DNA from: Aspergillus flavus
Lineage: Eukaryota; Ascomycota; Eurotiomycetes; Eurotiales; Aspergillaceae
Length of the DNA: 64,000 nucleotides
Reading direction: 5' to 3'
Assembly: GCF_009017415.1 (NCBI RefSeq)
Contig: NC_092410.1
Location: 1,984,001-2,048,000 of the forward strand
Below, one piece after another: positions 1 through 13,509 of the stretch (position 1 is the first letter of the stretch; every line of letters starts with the position of its first letter). The notes under the pieces are model-generated. The model saw only the letters and a list, made by a program, of their open reading frames with translations. It had not been told where the DNA came from and made no database searches. The translations under genes and the position numbers were made by a program.

Positions 1-2288
1 TTCCCGGCGTTTTAAGAGGTTCTGTTTCACAAAGTAACGTTGCACGGGTGGACATGACCTGATAGTCGCCATAACGAGTCAGGCTGAGAGGGTCGGAAAC
101 CTTTCTGAGCTTTGCTGGGCCAATAGCCACGACCAGGGCTCCACAGCTTTTCTCCCTAACCACGGCCATCTTCAAATGGGTACATTTCTCTTCATAAATG
201 GACCCTAAAGCAAAGCGAGGACCGGAGCCGACCCCAACACATACATTTGTGAATGAGCGGACAGCAGTCGATTCCGTTTGTAAAAGTCGTCTTGCAAAAC
301 TGCACCCCCATGGGTTGGCCGAGACGAGTATGGAGGTTGTTTGCCTTCATTAAATGGCGGTGTTAGGGACCTATGGCTGGGCTTCCTGCCGTCTTCAACG
401 TCAAACATACATCTTGGTACTTTTGACACGCCGTCTATAATCTAGAGAAGAGTAGGCAGCTGGTGACGGCCATGAAAGTCTTCGGAAACCCAGCTTTTGC
501 TTCGACAAATGAGTGGTGAACTGCTGATAACACAAAAGAGGTCCTCGCAGACGACCTAGCGCAAGAGCATTGCGCTGGTGTCTCGGAAAACTCTGGGCTG
601 GCACATCCTAGCCATAGGACCGATGGCGATGCTTCGGCGCGATTAGATCATGCCAGTCCCAACGAAAGCAAATGTGGCTTAGTAGCCAAGACTGAGCCCG
701 AATGAAGCCCTGACATAAATGGACCGACTTGAAACCTGTGTCCAGGTCACTGGGCTGGATCTGCATCTGTGCATCGGCTGCGTGGCTATTGCTCTCCAAT
801 CATCTAATGTCATCCCCAATGAATAGTATTGAACAAAGCCGAAGAAAGTAGTGAGCAGAGAAAGACATGGGAATACCATTTTAATGAGGCAAAGTACGTG
901 AGATTGATACTGTACTATCAACCAATTCAACGAAATGCCAGGAATCTTGGACAGGAAAGCTCTGTCATGTACAAAGGCCAGGGGTGTGATGTACCTGACA
1001 TAGCAGATTTACATTTGCCTGCGTATACGCTAACAAGGCTCCCTGGTGAGATTGGTTTTGTTTGTAGACCCAGTCAAGCAGACAAAAGAACCTAACGAGC
1101 TCCTTGTCTATAATTGAGGATCACAATCACGTCGAACCAAGGTTCGCTGACGTAACGAAGAGAAAATGAAGAGACTAAATAAGCCATTTAAAAGAAAAGA
1201 ATTGAAGCAATCTGCAGACATCCTTTCTTTCTTCTGAAGATGTTTGGTCGGAGATGGACCCATATTGACAAACAGACCAGCCACCAGGTGCCAGGAACCA
1301 GTGAAACGTGCTTGACATATGTTAGCGCTGGAGCTAATGATTGCCTAGGGGTACAAAAAGAAAAGAAAAGAAAAAATAGATTATTATTAAGGAAAGAACA
1401 ACTGAGACGGGTTGCGAGGCCGAAAAGGGTACGACAGGAAAGAAGAGAACAAGATCGACCACGTGTATTCCCTTTTCTCTGTAGTTGCTGATCGGTGTGA
1501 AATGGTAGAGCTGCAGTAGACCGTTATATTCAACGCTTCTGCTGTGGAACTTGAGAAACAAGTGAACAGTCAGTAGTACCTTAACAAGTGTACCAAAAAT
1601 GTTTTACATCATAAACGTTTTCCACTCCACGGAAGAGCATACGGGAGTCAGTTGAGCTTTGTCCTCCAAGTATCGAAGCGCATCTCACAAGAGAAGAACC
1701 GACCAAACGGATCATTTGTCATGATAAATAACAGCTCACCAATCTTGGCCAACCTTTGAGCATGTCCACCTTGCGCGCCCGATTTCGCATCGAACGGGTC
1801 TCCTGGAAGGCCTGCCGTTGGATTGAGAAGTGAGTTCTAGTTACACGAAGGGGTGCCGGTTCAACGATTCGAGAGGTGGAAGCTCCTCGAAAATAGAAGT
1901 AGAAAGGAATAGTGTCCATCGGGGTAGGGGTCAGCCGACTAGATGTGGTCATGGCTCTACCTATACCAAAGTACCAAGTAACTAGCTGGGGATCGACGGA
2001 TCAAATTGGCTTCTGTTTGGTGGCAGCGGCTCCGCACCTTAACTTTTCCGCCTTTAATCTGTAGACTAAAAGATACTGCCGTCAGTTCTTCAGCCATATC
2101 ATCTCTCTCTCCACCCCGTCAAGCTTCCGATCAATAGCTTAATCCCTTACTGCTGCGCTGGCCCCTTTCTTATTCTGGTTTCTTCTGTCCATTTCTAATA
2201 TTTGGTCCCTTCTTTTCTTTCCCCTTGTATCCTTTTCTAACGCACGGCCGATCATCATCCCCGCTTCACGTGTGACCACCAGAGCGCC
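1..2288. other. Intergenic or unrecognised left flank
   Basis: I recognise no gene here. Open frames on both strands are short (at most about 88 codons) and have no convincing splice partners or family motifs. The last 250 bases, from about 2090, are rich in C and T and look like the promoter and 5' leader of the cyclophilin gene that follows. The far left could contain the untranslated end of a gene outside the window. Confidence 0.5.
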
Positions 2289-3902
2289 ATGAGCGTCCTG
2301 CTGGAGACCTCCCTTGGTGACATTGTCATTGACTTACTAGTCGACGAGTGTCCTAAAGCGTGCGAAAAGTAAGTACCCTTGCTTCTCACGCGTTAGTTTG
2401 GCTTTTGTGTATCTTGCGCGTGTATGATGTCGAGTAGCTGAACCGAAACTAAGCTATCCATTTTCTTCCGCTATAGCTTCCTGAAGCTATGCAAAGTCAA
2501 GTACTACAATTTTTCGCCCGTCCATAGTGTCCAAAAAAACTTTACTTTTCAAACCGGCGATCCCCTCGGACCTGATTCCTCAGAAAGCGATGGCGGTTCG
2601 TCGATATGGGGCCTCCTAGAAGGTCCGCCGAAGAGGACGTTTTCGCTCGAGCCCCCGCCAAAGTTGAAGCACGATGAAAGAGGAACAGTGAGCATGGCAA
2701 CAGTTCCGTCGCCGCATGACCCCGATCAGCGCATCGCTGCGAGCCAGTTCATCGTCACATTGGGAGAGAATCTTGATTACCTGGATGGCAAAGCGGTGAT
2801 CTTTGGCAAGGTTGTGGAGGGATTCGATGTCCTTGAGAAAGTAAACGAAGCCTTCATAGACGACCGGGGTCGGCCGCTCAAGGACATCCGTATTCGACAT
2901 ACGGTTATTCTTGATGACCCATTCGACGATCCCCCGGGCCTGGTGGCTCCAGCTGAGAGCCCTTTGCCGTCGAAGGCGCAGCTAGCTACTGTGAGAATAG
3001 CTGATGATGAGGAGCTCGATGATAATATGGATGAGGAATCTATGGAGAAATTACGGCGAGAGCGCGAAGCAAGAGCACAGGCGCTGACCCTTGAAATGGT
3101 TGGTGATCTCCCATTTGCGGAGGTTAAGCCGCCAGAGAATGTCTTGTTTGTCTGCAAGTTGAATCCTGTCACTCAAGGTATGAGTTCGCCGTCCCCCTAA
3201 ATGTTCTCTCATGTCTGTAGAGAGCCATACACTGACGGATAGTAGACGAGGATCTTCATTTGATCTTCAGCCGGTTTGGTACAATCTTATCATGCGAAGT
3301 CATTCGAGACAAACGAACAGGTGACAGCTTGCAGTACGCTTTTATCGAGTTTGAGAATCAGAAAGATTGCGAACAAGCCTACTTCAAGATGCAGGGCGTG
3401 CTAATTGATGATCATCGTATCCATGTGGATTTCTCTCAAAGTGTCAGTTCTACGATTCTAGTTTACTACCTAGCGTTGCTGATGAGTCATGCAGGTGTCG
3501 AAACTGTCAGAAAGCTGGAGAAACGCTACTATCTCCAAGCGCAGTGGCCAGCGGGGCGGATTTGGCGGCGTAGCAAGTCTTGAGAAGAAGCGCCAGTATA
3601 GGGCGTCTGATAACGCTCGTGAAAAGGAGAACGATTATACCCTGGTGTTTGACAAGGGCGACAAGGCTCCTCGCAGGCGGTCATACAGCCGGAGTCCACA
3701 ACGGAGTTCCAATCGTGACCGACGGGCTAGTCGAAGTCCTCGGCGAGACTCCTATCGAGATCCTTATCGAAGACGACCCGGCGACCGGTCTCACAGTCGA
3801 AGCCCAGCACGAGGAGAATATCGCGATAAGGATCGTGGTCGCTACAACCACCGTGAGCGACGCCGGGATGATGAACGTTACCGGGAAAGGAGGCGTCGTT
3901 GA
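2289..3902 (+). CDS. cyp6: Cyclophilin-RRM protein Cyp6 (PPIL4 type)
   Basis: Exons are 2289-2368, 2477-3177, 3246-3442 and 3495-3902, giving 461 residues. The start fits the conserved cyclophilin opening [16 protein letters not shown]. Residues 1 to about 165 form the cyclophilin fold, an RRM lies at about 247-325 ([13 protein letters not shown], then YAFIEFEN), and residues 386-461 form an Arg/Ser-rich tail with SRSP repeats. This order is that of PPIL4/Cyp6, nuclear proteins linked to spliceosomes and transcription. Compared with cyclophilin A, the catalytic Arg55 position is Ser44 (context VHSVQKNF) and the Trp121 position is Tyr (LDYLDG), so isomerase activity is doubtful while peptide or RNA binding may remain. 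Intron 3 starts with the less usual donor GTCAGT. A length near 460 residues is normal for the family. The identification is firm; loss of activity is inferred. Confidence 0.93.
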
Positions 3903-4578
3903 TGTGTTCTTCATATTCCTAATGTTTGTTGTATTCCATGTAAAACAAACCAAGCATACCTACGTAACTCAATAAATATGGGCAATAGTCATCATGGAGA
4001 CTCCCTCGATCCCACTGACCAACCGAAACCCCCTGATGAAACTTGTGGCCCCACGGCTTCACATCGATGGTGGCCCACGAGAGCTCCGCCTTCGACCGTA
4101 CCGTGAGGCGTGGTTGGCCAGTCCGATCTCCCGTCGAGACTTGGAAACTCACTTGCTGATCGCTAATTATAGGCGCATACCCTCAAATAGTAATATGGGA
4201 AAATTGTGGTTGCGATGGAGCACTAGGCTAGTAGGAGTAAGTACTACTATCAGGTATGGAGCACCTCTCTGTCTGTTACTCCTGACTAAAAATAATAGTG
4301 GAATAAAAATAAATCATTAGTGAGGTAGACTATTCCTAGCGGTCAGCCCGTGGCTTGACAACACACTCCTTAGTACTAGATTAAGTTGTAGTTGTTGCTT
4401 TAAAAGACCCTTCATCCCAGAGCTTCAGTTGCACCCCGCCATTCATTCCCAAAAACCCCTCCCGGACTCTAGTTCTCGCTTTCCCTCATTCTCTTCCCCC
4501 ACACATCCACATCTCTCTTGCCTTTGAACAAACTCTGCACATTTCCCTCCGAATCCACTTACACTCAAGTTCAACACC
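3903..4578. other. Intergenic, cyp6 to uap1
   Basis: This holds the cyp6 3' end and the uap1 promoter. The final 150 bases before the uap1 start are C/T-rich (runs such as CCTCATTCTCTTCCCCCAC), as in many strongly expressed fungal genes. A 108-codon frame at 3994-4320 has no family resemblance and was not called. Confidence 0.5.
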
Positions 4579-6237
<1,659 letters not shown>

Positions 6238-8622
6238 ACATCTTGATGACTACTGTTTGATTCTATTACCATATGCATTGCATGGCACATTAATATATGA
6301 ATGAAATGGTCGCTTAGCAGCACCTGAGCCATAAAGAGAATCTCATTGACGAGTGAACGAGTGAGCGGATAAAGAAGTGTAGTAAACGTGCAAAGACACT
6401 GTCCATCTCTCCAACTTAACGTATCCATTTATTAGGTGAAAACTGACCAACCCTTTCCCACCGTTCCACTAGCTCAGGCACGGTAAGCACCCCAATTAGT
6501 CATATTCAAGGCCAAACAATCTAACAATGGAATCATGCCTGTATCTATTCACCTTCGGGAACGCTCATCTGGTTGGGTGAACTGTTTCCACATCTGAAGT
6601 CTCGGGGGTGGCAGCATCACTCCCTGCCGTAGGAGTGAAACTAACATAGCTAGTAGAGGCAGTCTGTGTAGTCTGAGGAACAAACTGAACATGCCCGAGA
6701 GAGCAAATATATTCTGGAAGAGGCACAATATAACTAAAGAACTGAGTGTTCGGCTTCCGTACGTATGGATTATGAGCATGGAAGACGCTGCGGGAACGTC
6801 GTAATGGTGCTGATTGATGATTTAATATTTTATTGCCGTCAAGAACACGGTTAAATATCTTGAAAGTCATTACCAGCCAAGTTATACACTGTCACTGTGG
6901 GATAGTAAATCAAAAGATGGTCTGGGAGATATATATATGTATCTCTATATATGTGTCTTAGGCGATTTAAATATGCTCCATGCAAGTCTAATATGATACA
7001 CTGTATGCTTGACTCAGGTAGGTTTTAATCACTTGGTAAGCGCAGACGCTACGTATAATTCATAGCCGTCAACCATGGAATCAGCACTCAAACCTTAACA
7101 CACTCTTCAGATAGGGAGGAACCTGAGTGGTCCGCAGGGGCTGACCAAGATGAAAATTCCATGTTACCGCGAGTCTCTGCTACGTGCGGGATCTTTCCTC
7201 AAGTGCTATAAATGTATGTAGTAGCATCTCTTGCCCTGCGTAGCCTTTAAACACCACGGATGTGCAAGGAAAGCGAGGGTCTGCTGAACGGGGAAACTGA
7301 CTACAACCATGTCACAGTGCAACAAGCAACGTTGTCCATGTCCATGCATTCGGAGGGTATTCCATATGTCAAAAGCTGTTTGGTTAGTCCAGTCGAGTAC
7401 CGCCGCGTAAGTGTACTCTACTGTCTAATATGATCAGTTGTTGCAGAAGGTGCTTGAGAATGTCTTAACTGCTTTAGGTATGGCTGACAGATGGCTAAGC
7501 CTTTGAAGAGCAGTAGAAGGTGGGTTCCAATGACATTGGTACGTATGCCAGAACATGAAGGGAAAATGGAGAACTAAAAATATTGAGGGACAAAGGACCA
7601 CACACTGCACAAAATCAGGCGCTTATCCCAGTTCGGAAAACTACACTGGTCCCCGTGACCGTCAGGGCTTCAGAGTTCACACGTCAGGGTTCACGATGGG
7701 GTGTGGTATTGGAAACGCAAGGGAGCACTAGAGAATGTCAAATTGTCAATCCCTCGGGAACGTGTGCCTCAGGCCCGTGCCAACCGATACGGAATCCGGG
7801 GATGTCGACGGTAATACTGTAACAACTATACGCAATACGGGAAAGCCCGGGAGTTAAGTTTTTTCTCTTTTTTTCCTTGTCTTTTCTAGCGTTCTGTAAT
7901 CGAAAGTAACCCTTAGTGTAAGAAACTAAAACATTGTCTGCCTTTTCCTGTCTCGGCTTCATCGCTTGACTGAATTTTTACTCTTCTGTGGGTTACGAGA
8001 ATTTTCTAAGATATTTCCTGTTCTTCCCTGTGGTTCGGAGGGATTGTTGGAGTGCTGCGAGGGTTACGTTTGGAGAGCTGCTGTGTTGTAAGTTCTGTGT
8101 GGTACTTTTTTTTTTTTTTTAGTCGCTTTTTCTTTGTCAGCCCACTTTTTTCCAGTGTCGAGAGTGGGCTGTTGGAAGTGTTGCTCCTCCTCCAAGGTTC
8201 TCAAGTTGACGGTCAAATTCAGCATATTTGACAAGGAGATTTGAAGTTTGCTGTTGGTTTTAGGAAGAGTGAGTCTCTCCAAAGTTCTCGGAAACCTCTC
8301 GTGACTTTTGGCATCTTTGCTGTACTGGAGGGCGCACAAGCGCCGTTCGACTTTCTCAACCTTTCTTGGTGTGCTTCACATGCGCACATATTCCCCCTTT
8401 CCTATATTTGTCGGTTTTCGGACGGTTTAAAATGGTTCAAAAAGACTGCGAGAGCAAGCATCTGCCATATTTACATCGCTGGCTTACCGGCCATTGAATT
8501 CCGCGGCGCTCGTTCCACAGACCATGCAAGAAGATATCCTCTACGAACCGAGTTACAAGACGAATGATACTTGGGCATAGCGACTGACAATAGTGTTTCT
8601 GGCTAGCTAGTATACCGACAAG
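6238..8622. other. Intergenic, uap1 to CCHC gene
   Basis: This is 2.4 kb without a supported gene. It contains a TA-rich patch near 6930-6960 and, from about 7850, T-rich sequence with a T run near 8107-8120 that may belong to the leader of the zinc-knuckle gene. A 101-codon minus-strand frame at 6565-6870 and a 108-codon plus frame at 8241-8567 show no recognisable motifs or conserved splice context. Confidence 0.5.
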
Positions 8623-9685
8623 ATGTTGCTTTCTCGCCGTGCGTGCTACAAGTGTGGCAATATTGGCCACTATGCCGGTTGGTTACCCTAGTCGAGGACT
8701 ATCAATCTGCCGGACTTCGCTAACGGGCTGGTAGAGGTGTGCTCTTCGTCTGAGCGTCTCTGCTACAACTGTAAGTGATTCTATTTGCTTGTAATTTCTG
8801 AATATAGTTCGCTAATATGTCATTCTTCATAAGGCAAGCAACCTGGTAAGGTACCATGCGTACTACTTTCCTAGTACCGAAACCTAATGCATCGATAGGC
8901 CATGAGTCCAGCAGCTGCCCCCGTCCTCGTACTACCGAGAGTAAGGATTCCCAGTTGACAAGAATGAAAGAATAAGGAGGTTGACATGTATTTTCTAGCC
9001 AAGCAATGCTACAACTGCCAGGGCTTAGGCCACGTTCAGGCCGACTGTCCCACTCTGCGTCTCAATGGCGCGAATGGCCGTTGCTACAACTGCAGCCAGC
9101 CAGGCCACCTTGCTGTATGTTTCTCATGCTGGAGGTGTCGTCAGATAGAGGTTGACTGATTTCGTTCCAGCGCAACTGCCCGGCTCCTGCTTCTGGCGCT
9201 GGCCGCGGTGTCGGTGCCCCTCGTGGTGGATATAACGGTGGCTTCCGTGGCGGATACGGTGGTTATCCTCGCGCTGCCACTTGCTATAAGTGCGGTGGCC
9301 CTAACCACTTCGCCCGTGACTGTCAGGCTCAGGCTATGAAGTGCTACGCTTGCGGCAAGCTTGTGAGTATAACATGTAGCCCACTGTGTTAGTTCGAATA
9401 ATGGATTTTAACTTTTCCTAGGGCCACATCTCTCGTGACTGCACCGCCCCCAATGGTGGCCCCTTGAGCTCTGCTGGCAAGGTCTGCTACAAGTGTGCCC
9501 AGGCTGGTCACATCTCCCGGGACTGCCCCAACAACGAGGCCGCTACCCAGCAGCCTGCTGAGTCTACCACCGCTGCTACTCCGGCTGCCCCTGCTACCGG
9601 CGCCGCCGCCGCCGCCGCCGCCGCCGAGACTAGCACAGAGGCTGCCCCTGTTGCGCCTGCTGCTCCTACTACCGCTGTCGCATAA
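8623..9685 (+). CDS. Seven-knuckle CCHC nucleic-acid-binding protein (Gis2/Byr3/CNBP type)
   Basis: Seven exons (8623-8677, 8735-8770, 8834-8845, 8899-8940, 8999-9114, 9171-9362, 9422-9685) encode 238 residues. The protein carries seven CX2CX4HX4C zinc knuckles, for example CYKCGNIGHYAEVC, CYNCQGLGHVQADC and CYACGKLGHISRDC. A glycine-rich RGG-like segment (GGYNGGFRGGYGG) lies between knuckles 4 and 5, and there is an Ala/Thr/Pro-rich tail. Relatives of this kind (S. cerevisiae Gis2, S. pombe Byr3, human CNBP) bind single-stranded RNA or DNA and act in translation control. The first five exons are very short and the introns interrupt individual knuckles; exon 3 has only 12 bases and supplies part of knuckle 2. 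Intron 1 uses the donor GTTGGT. The Ala tail is encoded by a GCC repeat near 9601-9626. The family is certain; the exact orthologue is less so. Confidence 0.93.
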
Positions 9686-10671
9686 GCAGCTGTGCGGTTC
9701 GAAATTTATCGATCCCATTTTTGGGAGTCTGTTTCCTTTTTTCGTTTTTGTATTAGGGCTTGCCGACTACGGTCTTGATTTCTTTCTACTCCCATGTATC
9801 TTCCTTTGCATATATTACGCCCCCGTGTTTCAGTTCTCGGCACCGGCCTTTTCTATTCCTCTTTTGTATACGACGAACAAAAGTTTCACGAAGTCTTAGG
9901 CTCCCTTACGGTTTGGATCCTATACATGGCTCAGGTTCTTACGATTGGCGTCCATTGTTCCCTCGGGTATCTTTCACTTTTTGAATTATAGGTGCGGCAA
10001 GAAAAGAAGGAGACGAGGCGAGGCGAGGCGAGGCGAAGGGTTAATTGAGCGCAGGAGAGACATAGTTGGACAAAAGCAGACGCGTTGATATGCATAGGAA
10101 AAGGCTTAAAGATGGTACAAATGGGATTGTGGTACTGAAGATCATTGGTGATCAAAGAATGGTACCTGGCGCGGTTGTTACCTCATCTTTCCGTACTATA
10201 CTCTATTTCTGATGAATGGGAAGCAAAAGCAGGGGAAAAAAAGCAGAAAAGCAAATTCCAATTTCTCTTAAGTACCACCGTCTTTCTTCGTATCATTTCG
10301 CTCATTCCACTCTCCGAGAATGATCTCTCCTGTTGCATCTCATGTATTCCAGGTTCAGGCTTTGCATTCCTATCTTTATGGATCTGTGACTGGGAATAAG
10401 GCCGCCTCATTCCGTTTGGTCTTAGCCTAGCTATATATTTTGAAACATTCTATTGGACTACCTGCGGATTGTCATCCCAATAAGGTGGTCCAACCCATTA
10501 GTACCTACCAGGTACCTAGTTCTGGACGATTTCCTGTTATGGAAAGGCTCGTGACATGAATTTCTTTCAATTCGAGTCTCAGTTCACCCCCTTCTCCTCA
10601 GTGCTCTCCCAAGAAACTTATCTCACAATATCCCTTGTGGCCTAAACTGGGCTCGCTTGTACACAGACATC
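9686..10671. other. Intergenic, CCHC gene to dmc1
   Basis: This holds the 3' end of the zinc-knuckle gene, a GAGGC microsatellite (annotated separately), and the dmc1 promoter. Near 10495-10520 lies the nested sequence TACCTACCAGGTACCTAG, similar to tracts elsewhere between genes in this window. No supported coding sequence was found. Confidence 0.5.
10015..10036. repeat. GAGGC pentanucleotide microsatellite
   Basis: About 4.4 tandem copies of the 5-base unit GAGGC, in the 3' region of the CCHC gene. The array is perfect over four copies. Confidence 0.85.
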
Positions 10672-12153
10672 ATGCCCGGCTCTGATTCGAGTGATGAGTT
10701 CAATGATGATGTTGAGTTTATTCCCTTGATCATTTTTTTATTTTATTTTAATGCTCTTCACTTCTCTCAAGCTCGTGATTTCTGACTCAATCTGAGCTGT
10801 GGCATTTACAGGTCTTCATCGTGGACGTTGACAGCATTCAAGCTCATGGTATACCTCCAGGCCATCCAAGTGAAGTATGATCTCACCGCGAACAGGGGTC
10901 GGTGCCGCCGATATCACAAAATTGAAGACCAATGGCTTCTATACTGTTGCTGTATGTCCCGTGGCCTTTACAGACGCAAGCCGTCTAGGTTCTTAGATAT
11001 TCTTATATTTACCTTGCCTAGTCCGTTCATGGGGCTACCCGAAAGACCCTTCTGAAGATTAGAGGCTTCAGTGAGGTCAAAGTTGAAAAGATCAAGGATG
11101 CCATCAACAAGTGTTTGGTATGCAAAGACATGGCTTAAGATTATACCACTGTGACTGATTCAACTAGCCATCTGCGTCTGGATTCATCACGGCAATGGAG
11201 TTGAGCCATCAGCGGAAGAGAGTGGTTCGTATCTCAACGGGGAGCAAGCAATTTGATGCTATATTGGGAGGGTAAGTCGTAGGCACTATTGCCATAGAAC
11301 GAACCACTGACTGTCTTAGTGGTTTCCAAAGCATGAGTATCAGCGAAGTCTTTGGGGAATTCCGGTGTGGCAAGACACAGCTATCACATACTATGTCCGT
11401 CGTGGCACAGCTTCCAAAGGAAATGGGCGGTGCAGACGGCAAAGTTGCTTACATTGATACCGAAGGCACGTTCAGACCAGAGCGTATTGCTCAGATTGCC
11501 GAACGATTCGGCGTTGACGCTGACTCGGCTCGGGAAAATATTGCCTATGCGCGAGCTCTTAATAGTGAACATCAGCTAGAATTGTTGAATACCCTGAGCA
11601 AAGAGTTCACTGGTGGAGAATATCGCCTTTTGATCATTGACAGTATCATGAATTGCTTCCGGGTGGATTACTGTGGGCGTGGAGAACTTGCGGACCGCCA
11701 GCAGAAGCTTAATCAGTTTCTGATGAAGCTCGCCCATATGGCTGAAGGTTTGTACTCCTGTTCTGGCCCTTTGATATGTGGACTGACTGGATATCACTTT
11801 AGAATTCAATGTTTGCGTCCTAATGGTGAGTGGCTTCCATAGTCGCGGAGGATGTCAATCTCATGTAAAGATAGACGAATCAAGTCCAGAGTGATCCTGG
11901 TGCTAGTGCCCTCTTTGCGGGTGCAGATGGACGCAAGCCTGTGGGTGGCCATGTCCTAGCGCATGCATCCACAACTCGAGTTCTTCTCCGCAAAGGCCGC
12001 GGAGACGAACGTGTTGCAAAAATTCAGGACTCACCAGGTATAGTTCTCCTGAGATTAAGATGACCACCCTAGCTGAGAGATCTAGATTGTCCGGAGCAAG
12101 AAGCGACCTACGTGATCACTAATGGCGGTATCAATGATCCCGATAAGGTGTAG
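10672..12153 (+). CDS. dmc1: Meiotic recombinase Dmc1
   Basis: Nine exons (10672-10710, 10812-10848, 10896-10951, 11022-11117, 11168-11271, 11320-11747, 11803-11825, 11875-12037, 12086-12153) encode 337 residues, the normal Dmc1 length. Dmc1 forms filaments on single-stranded DNA and drives strand exchange between homologues in meiosis. A helix-hairpin-helix DNA-binding segment occupies about residues 20-75 ([15 protein letters not shown]). Walker A is GEFRCGKT at 123-130 and Walker B is LLIID at 214-218. The L2 and C-terminal regions ([22 protein letters not shown]) are intact, and the protein ends [10 protein letters not shown]. The sequence fits Dmc1 better than Rad51: it has the GEFRCGKTQ loop and lacks the longer Rad51 N-terminus. 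No defect is visible, so meiotic function looks preserved. One exon is only 23 bases. Confidence 0.95.
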
Positions 12154-12489
12154 AATGCAACAACTCTATCGTGATGCACGGATCACGACGAACAATATAC
12201 GAGGCGTTAACATTGAGTAAAGCTTACGGCTTGTTTTTCTCCTGAGTAGAGTGCCATTCGCTATGCTGAGTGTATTACAAGTACAGGTGTCTGGTAGTTC
12301 CATGTGCAATGTTCGCGGATAGTCTATAGTAGAAGGGGTTTGTTTTAAATCAGATAAATTTATTTTCTCCGCCTTCCCGGCTAAAATAAAATTTCCCGCT
12401 AGAATTTCTTCCGTGCAACAAAACCCATCAACCTAACTTTTCTTCTTCTTTTCTAGATTTCCATTTTTCACTAAAACCACACAGTAAAA
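12154..12489. other. Intergenic, dmc1 to rrp7
   Basis: This is a short spacer. The 3' half (about 12340-12420) is AT-rich with repeated AAAATAAAATTT-like sequence and probably forms the rrp7 core promoter. No coding sequence was found. Confidence 0.5.
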
Positions 12490-13509
12490 ATGGGAAAGGA
12501 TCTAGAAATAGCTGGCTACACCGTCTTGCCACTTCGTTTACCCCCCGCCGAGTCCAAGCGTGCAAAGCCCGCAACACATTATCTCTACCTCCGACCTCAT
12601 GAACCACGCATTCCCGATGCTGATACACCCCGCTCGCTATTCGTAGTCAATGTTCCCATCGACACGACAGAACTACACTTGCGTCACTTATTCGGGAGCC
12701 AGCTAGCCGCCGGCCGTGTAGAGCGAGTCCACTTCGAAGCCGTACCGACGAAGAAGAAGGGAGGAATGACCACGGCGCATAGCATGGTCGCGAATGTTTC
12801 GAAGAGCAAAAAGAGAAAGAGAGTGACAGTCGATGAGCTACAGAATCAGCTGGATGATGTCGCGTTACCGTCTACGTGGGACCGGGAACTTCAAAAAAGC
12901 GGTGCGCATGCCGTCGTCGTCTTTGTCGATAAGCCCAGTATGGTGGCCAGTGTGAAAGCGGCCAAGAAAGCAGGCAAAAGGAAGGATGGGGAAATTGTTT
13001 GGGGCGAAGGCCTCGAGGACCGTCTTCCTCAGCTGGGCTTACAGCGTTATCTCAACCATGAAGAGGTTCGGTATCCTCCCCGCGCGGAGTTGCTGCGCAC
13101 GGTGAACGATTTCATGACGATGTTTGAAGCTGTTGCCGAGGCGAGGAGGAAGGAGCAGGCACTCAGGGCACAGGAGCCGGACGAGGATGGATTTATCACG
13201 GTTACGAGTGGGCCGAAGCTTACGTCTGTTGCACACGAAGATGAAGCTAGGGAGTTGATAGAGAAGCAGAAGCAGAAGTCGCAGGGATTGGAAGACTTCT
13301 ATCGGTTCCAGTCTAGGGAGAAGAGGAAGGAGAGGCAGAATGAGTTGCTGAAGAAGTTCGATGAGGATAAGAAGAAGTTGGAGGAGATGAAGAAACGGAA
13401 GGGAAAAATTAGGGTGAGTTCAATTTTGTTTCCTACTATTTCCCACCCCCCCCTTTTTTTTTCTCCTAATCAAGGAGTTTCATTGCTGATGACTTATTAG
13501 CCTGAGTAA
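12490..13509 (+). CDS. rrp7: Ribosomal RNA processing protein Rrp7
   Basis: Exon 1 is 12490-13413 and a 9-base terminal exon, 13501-13509, adds Pro-Glu and the stop, giving 310 residues. The last codon before the intron ends KIR, and the continuation fits Rrp7 tails. Rrp7 acts in the nucleolus in 18S rRNA maturation and small-subunit assembly. The N-terminal part has an RRM-like start (SLFVVNVPIDTTELHLRHLF, about residues 49-68), and the C-terminal third is highly charged helix (GLEDFYRFQSREKRKERQ) typical of the Rrp7 domain. The intron ends in a C- and T-rich tract. If the intron were read through, the protein would gain an unrelated 26-residue tail. The identification is secure. Confidence 0.93.

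Noticed and set aside
2777..3172. 131-codon minus-strand ORF over cyp6
   Set aside because: Antisense of the conserved cyclophilin exon; Ser/Arg-rich shadow.
6565..6870. 101-codon minus-strand ORF between uap1 and the CCHC gene
   Set aside because: No motif, no matching splice partners and noncoding composition. Could be revisited with RNA data.
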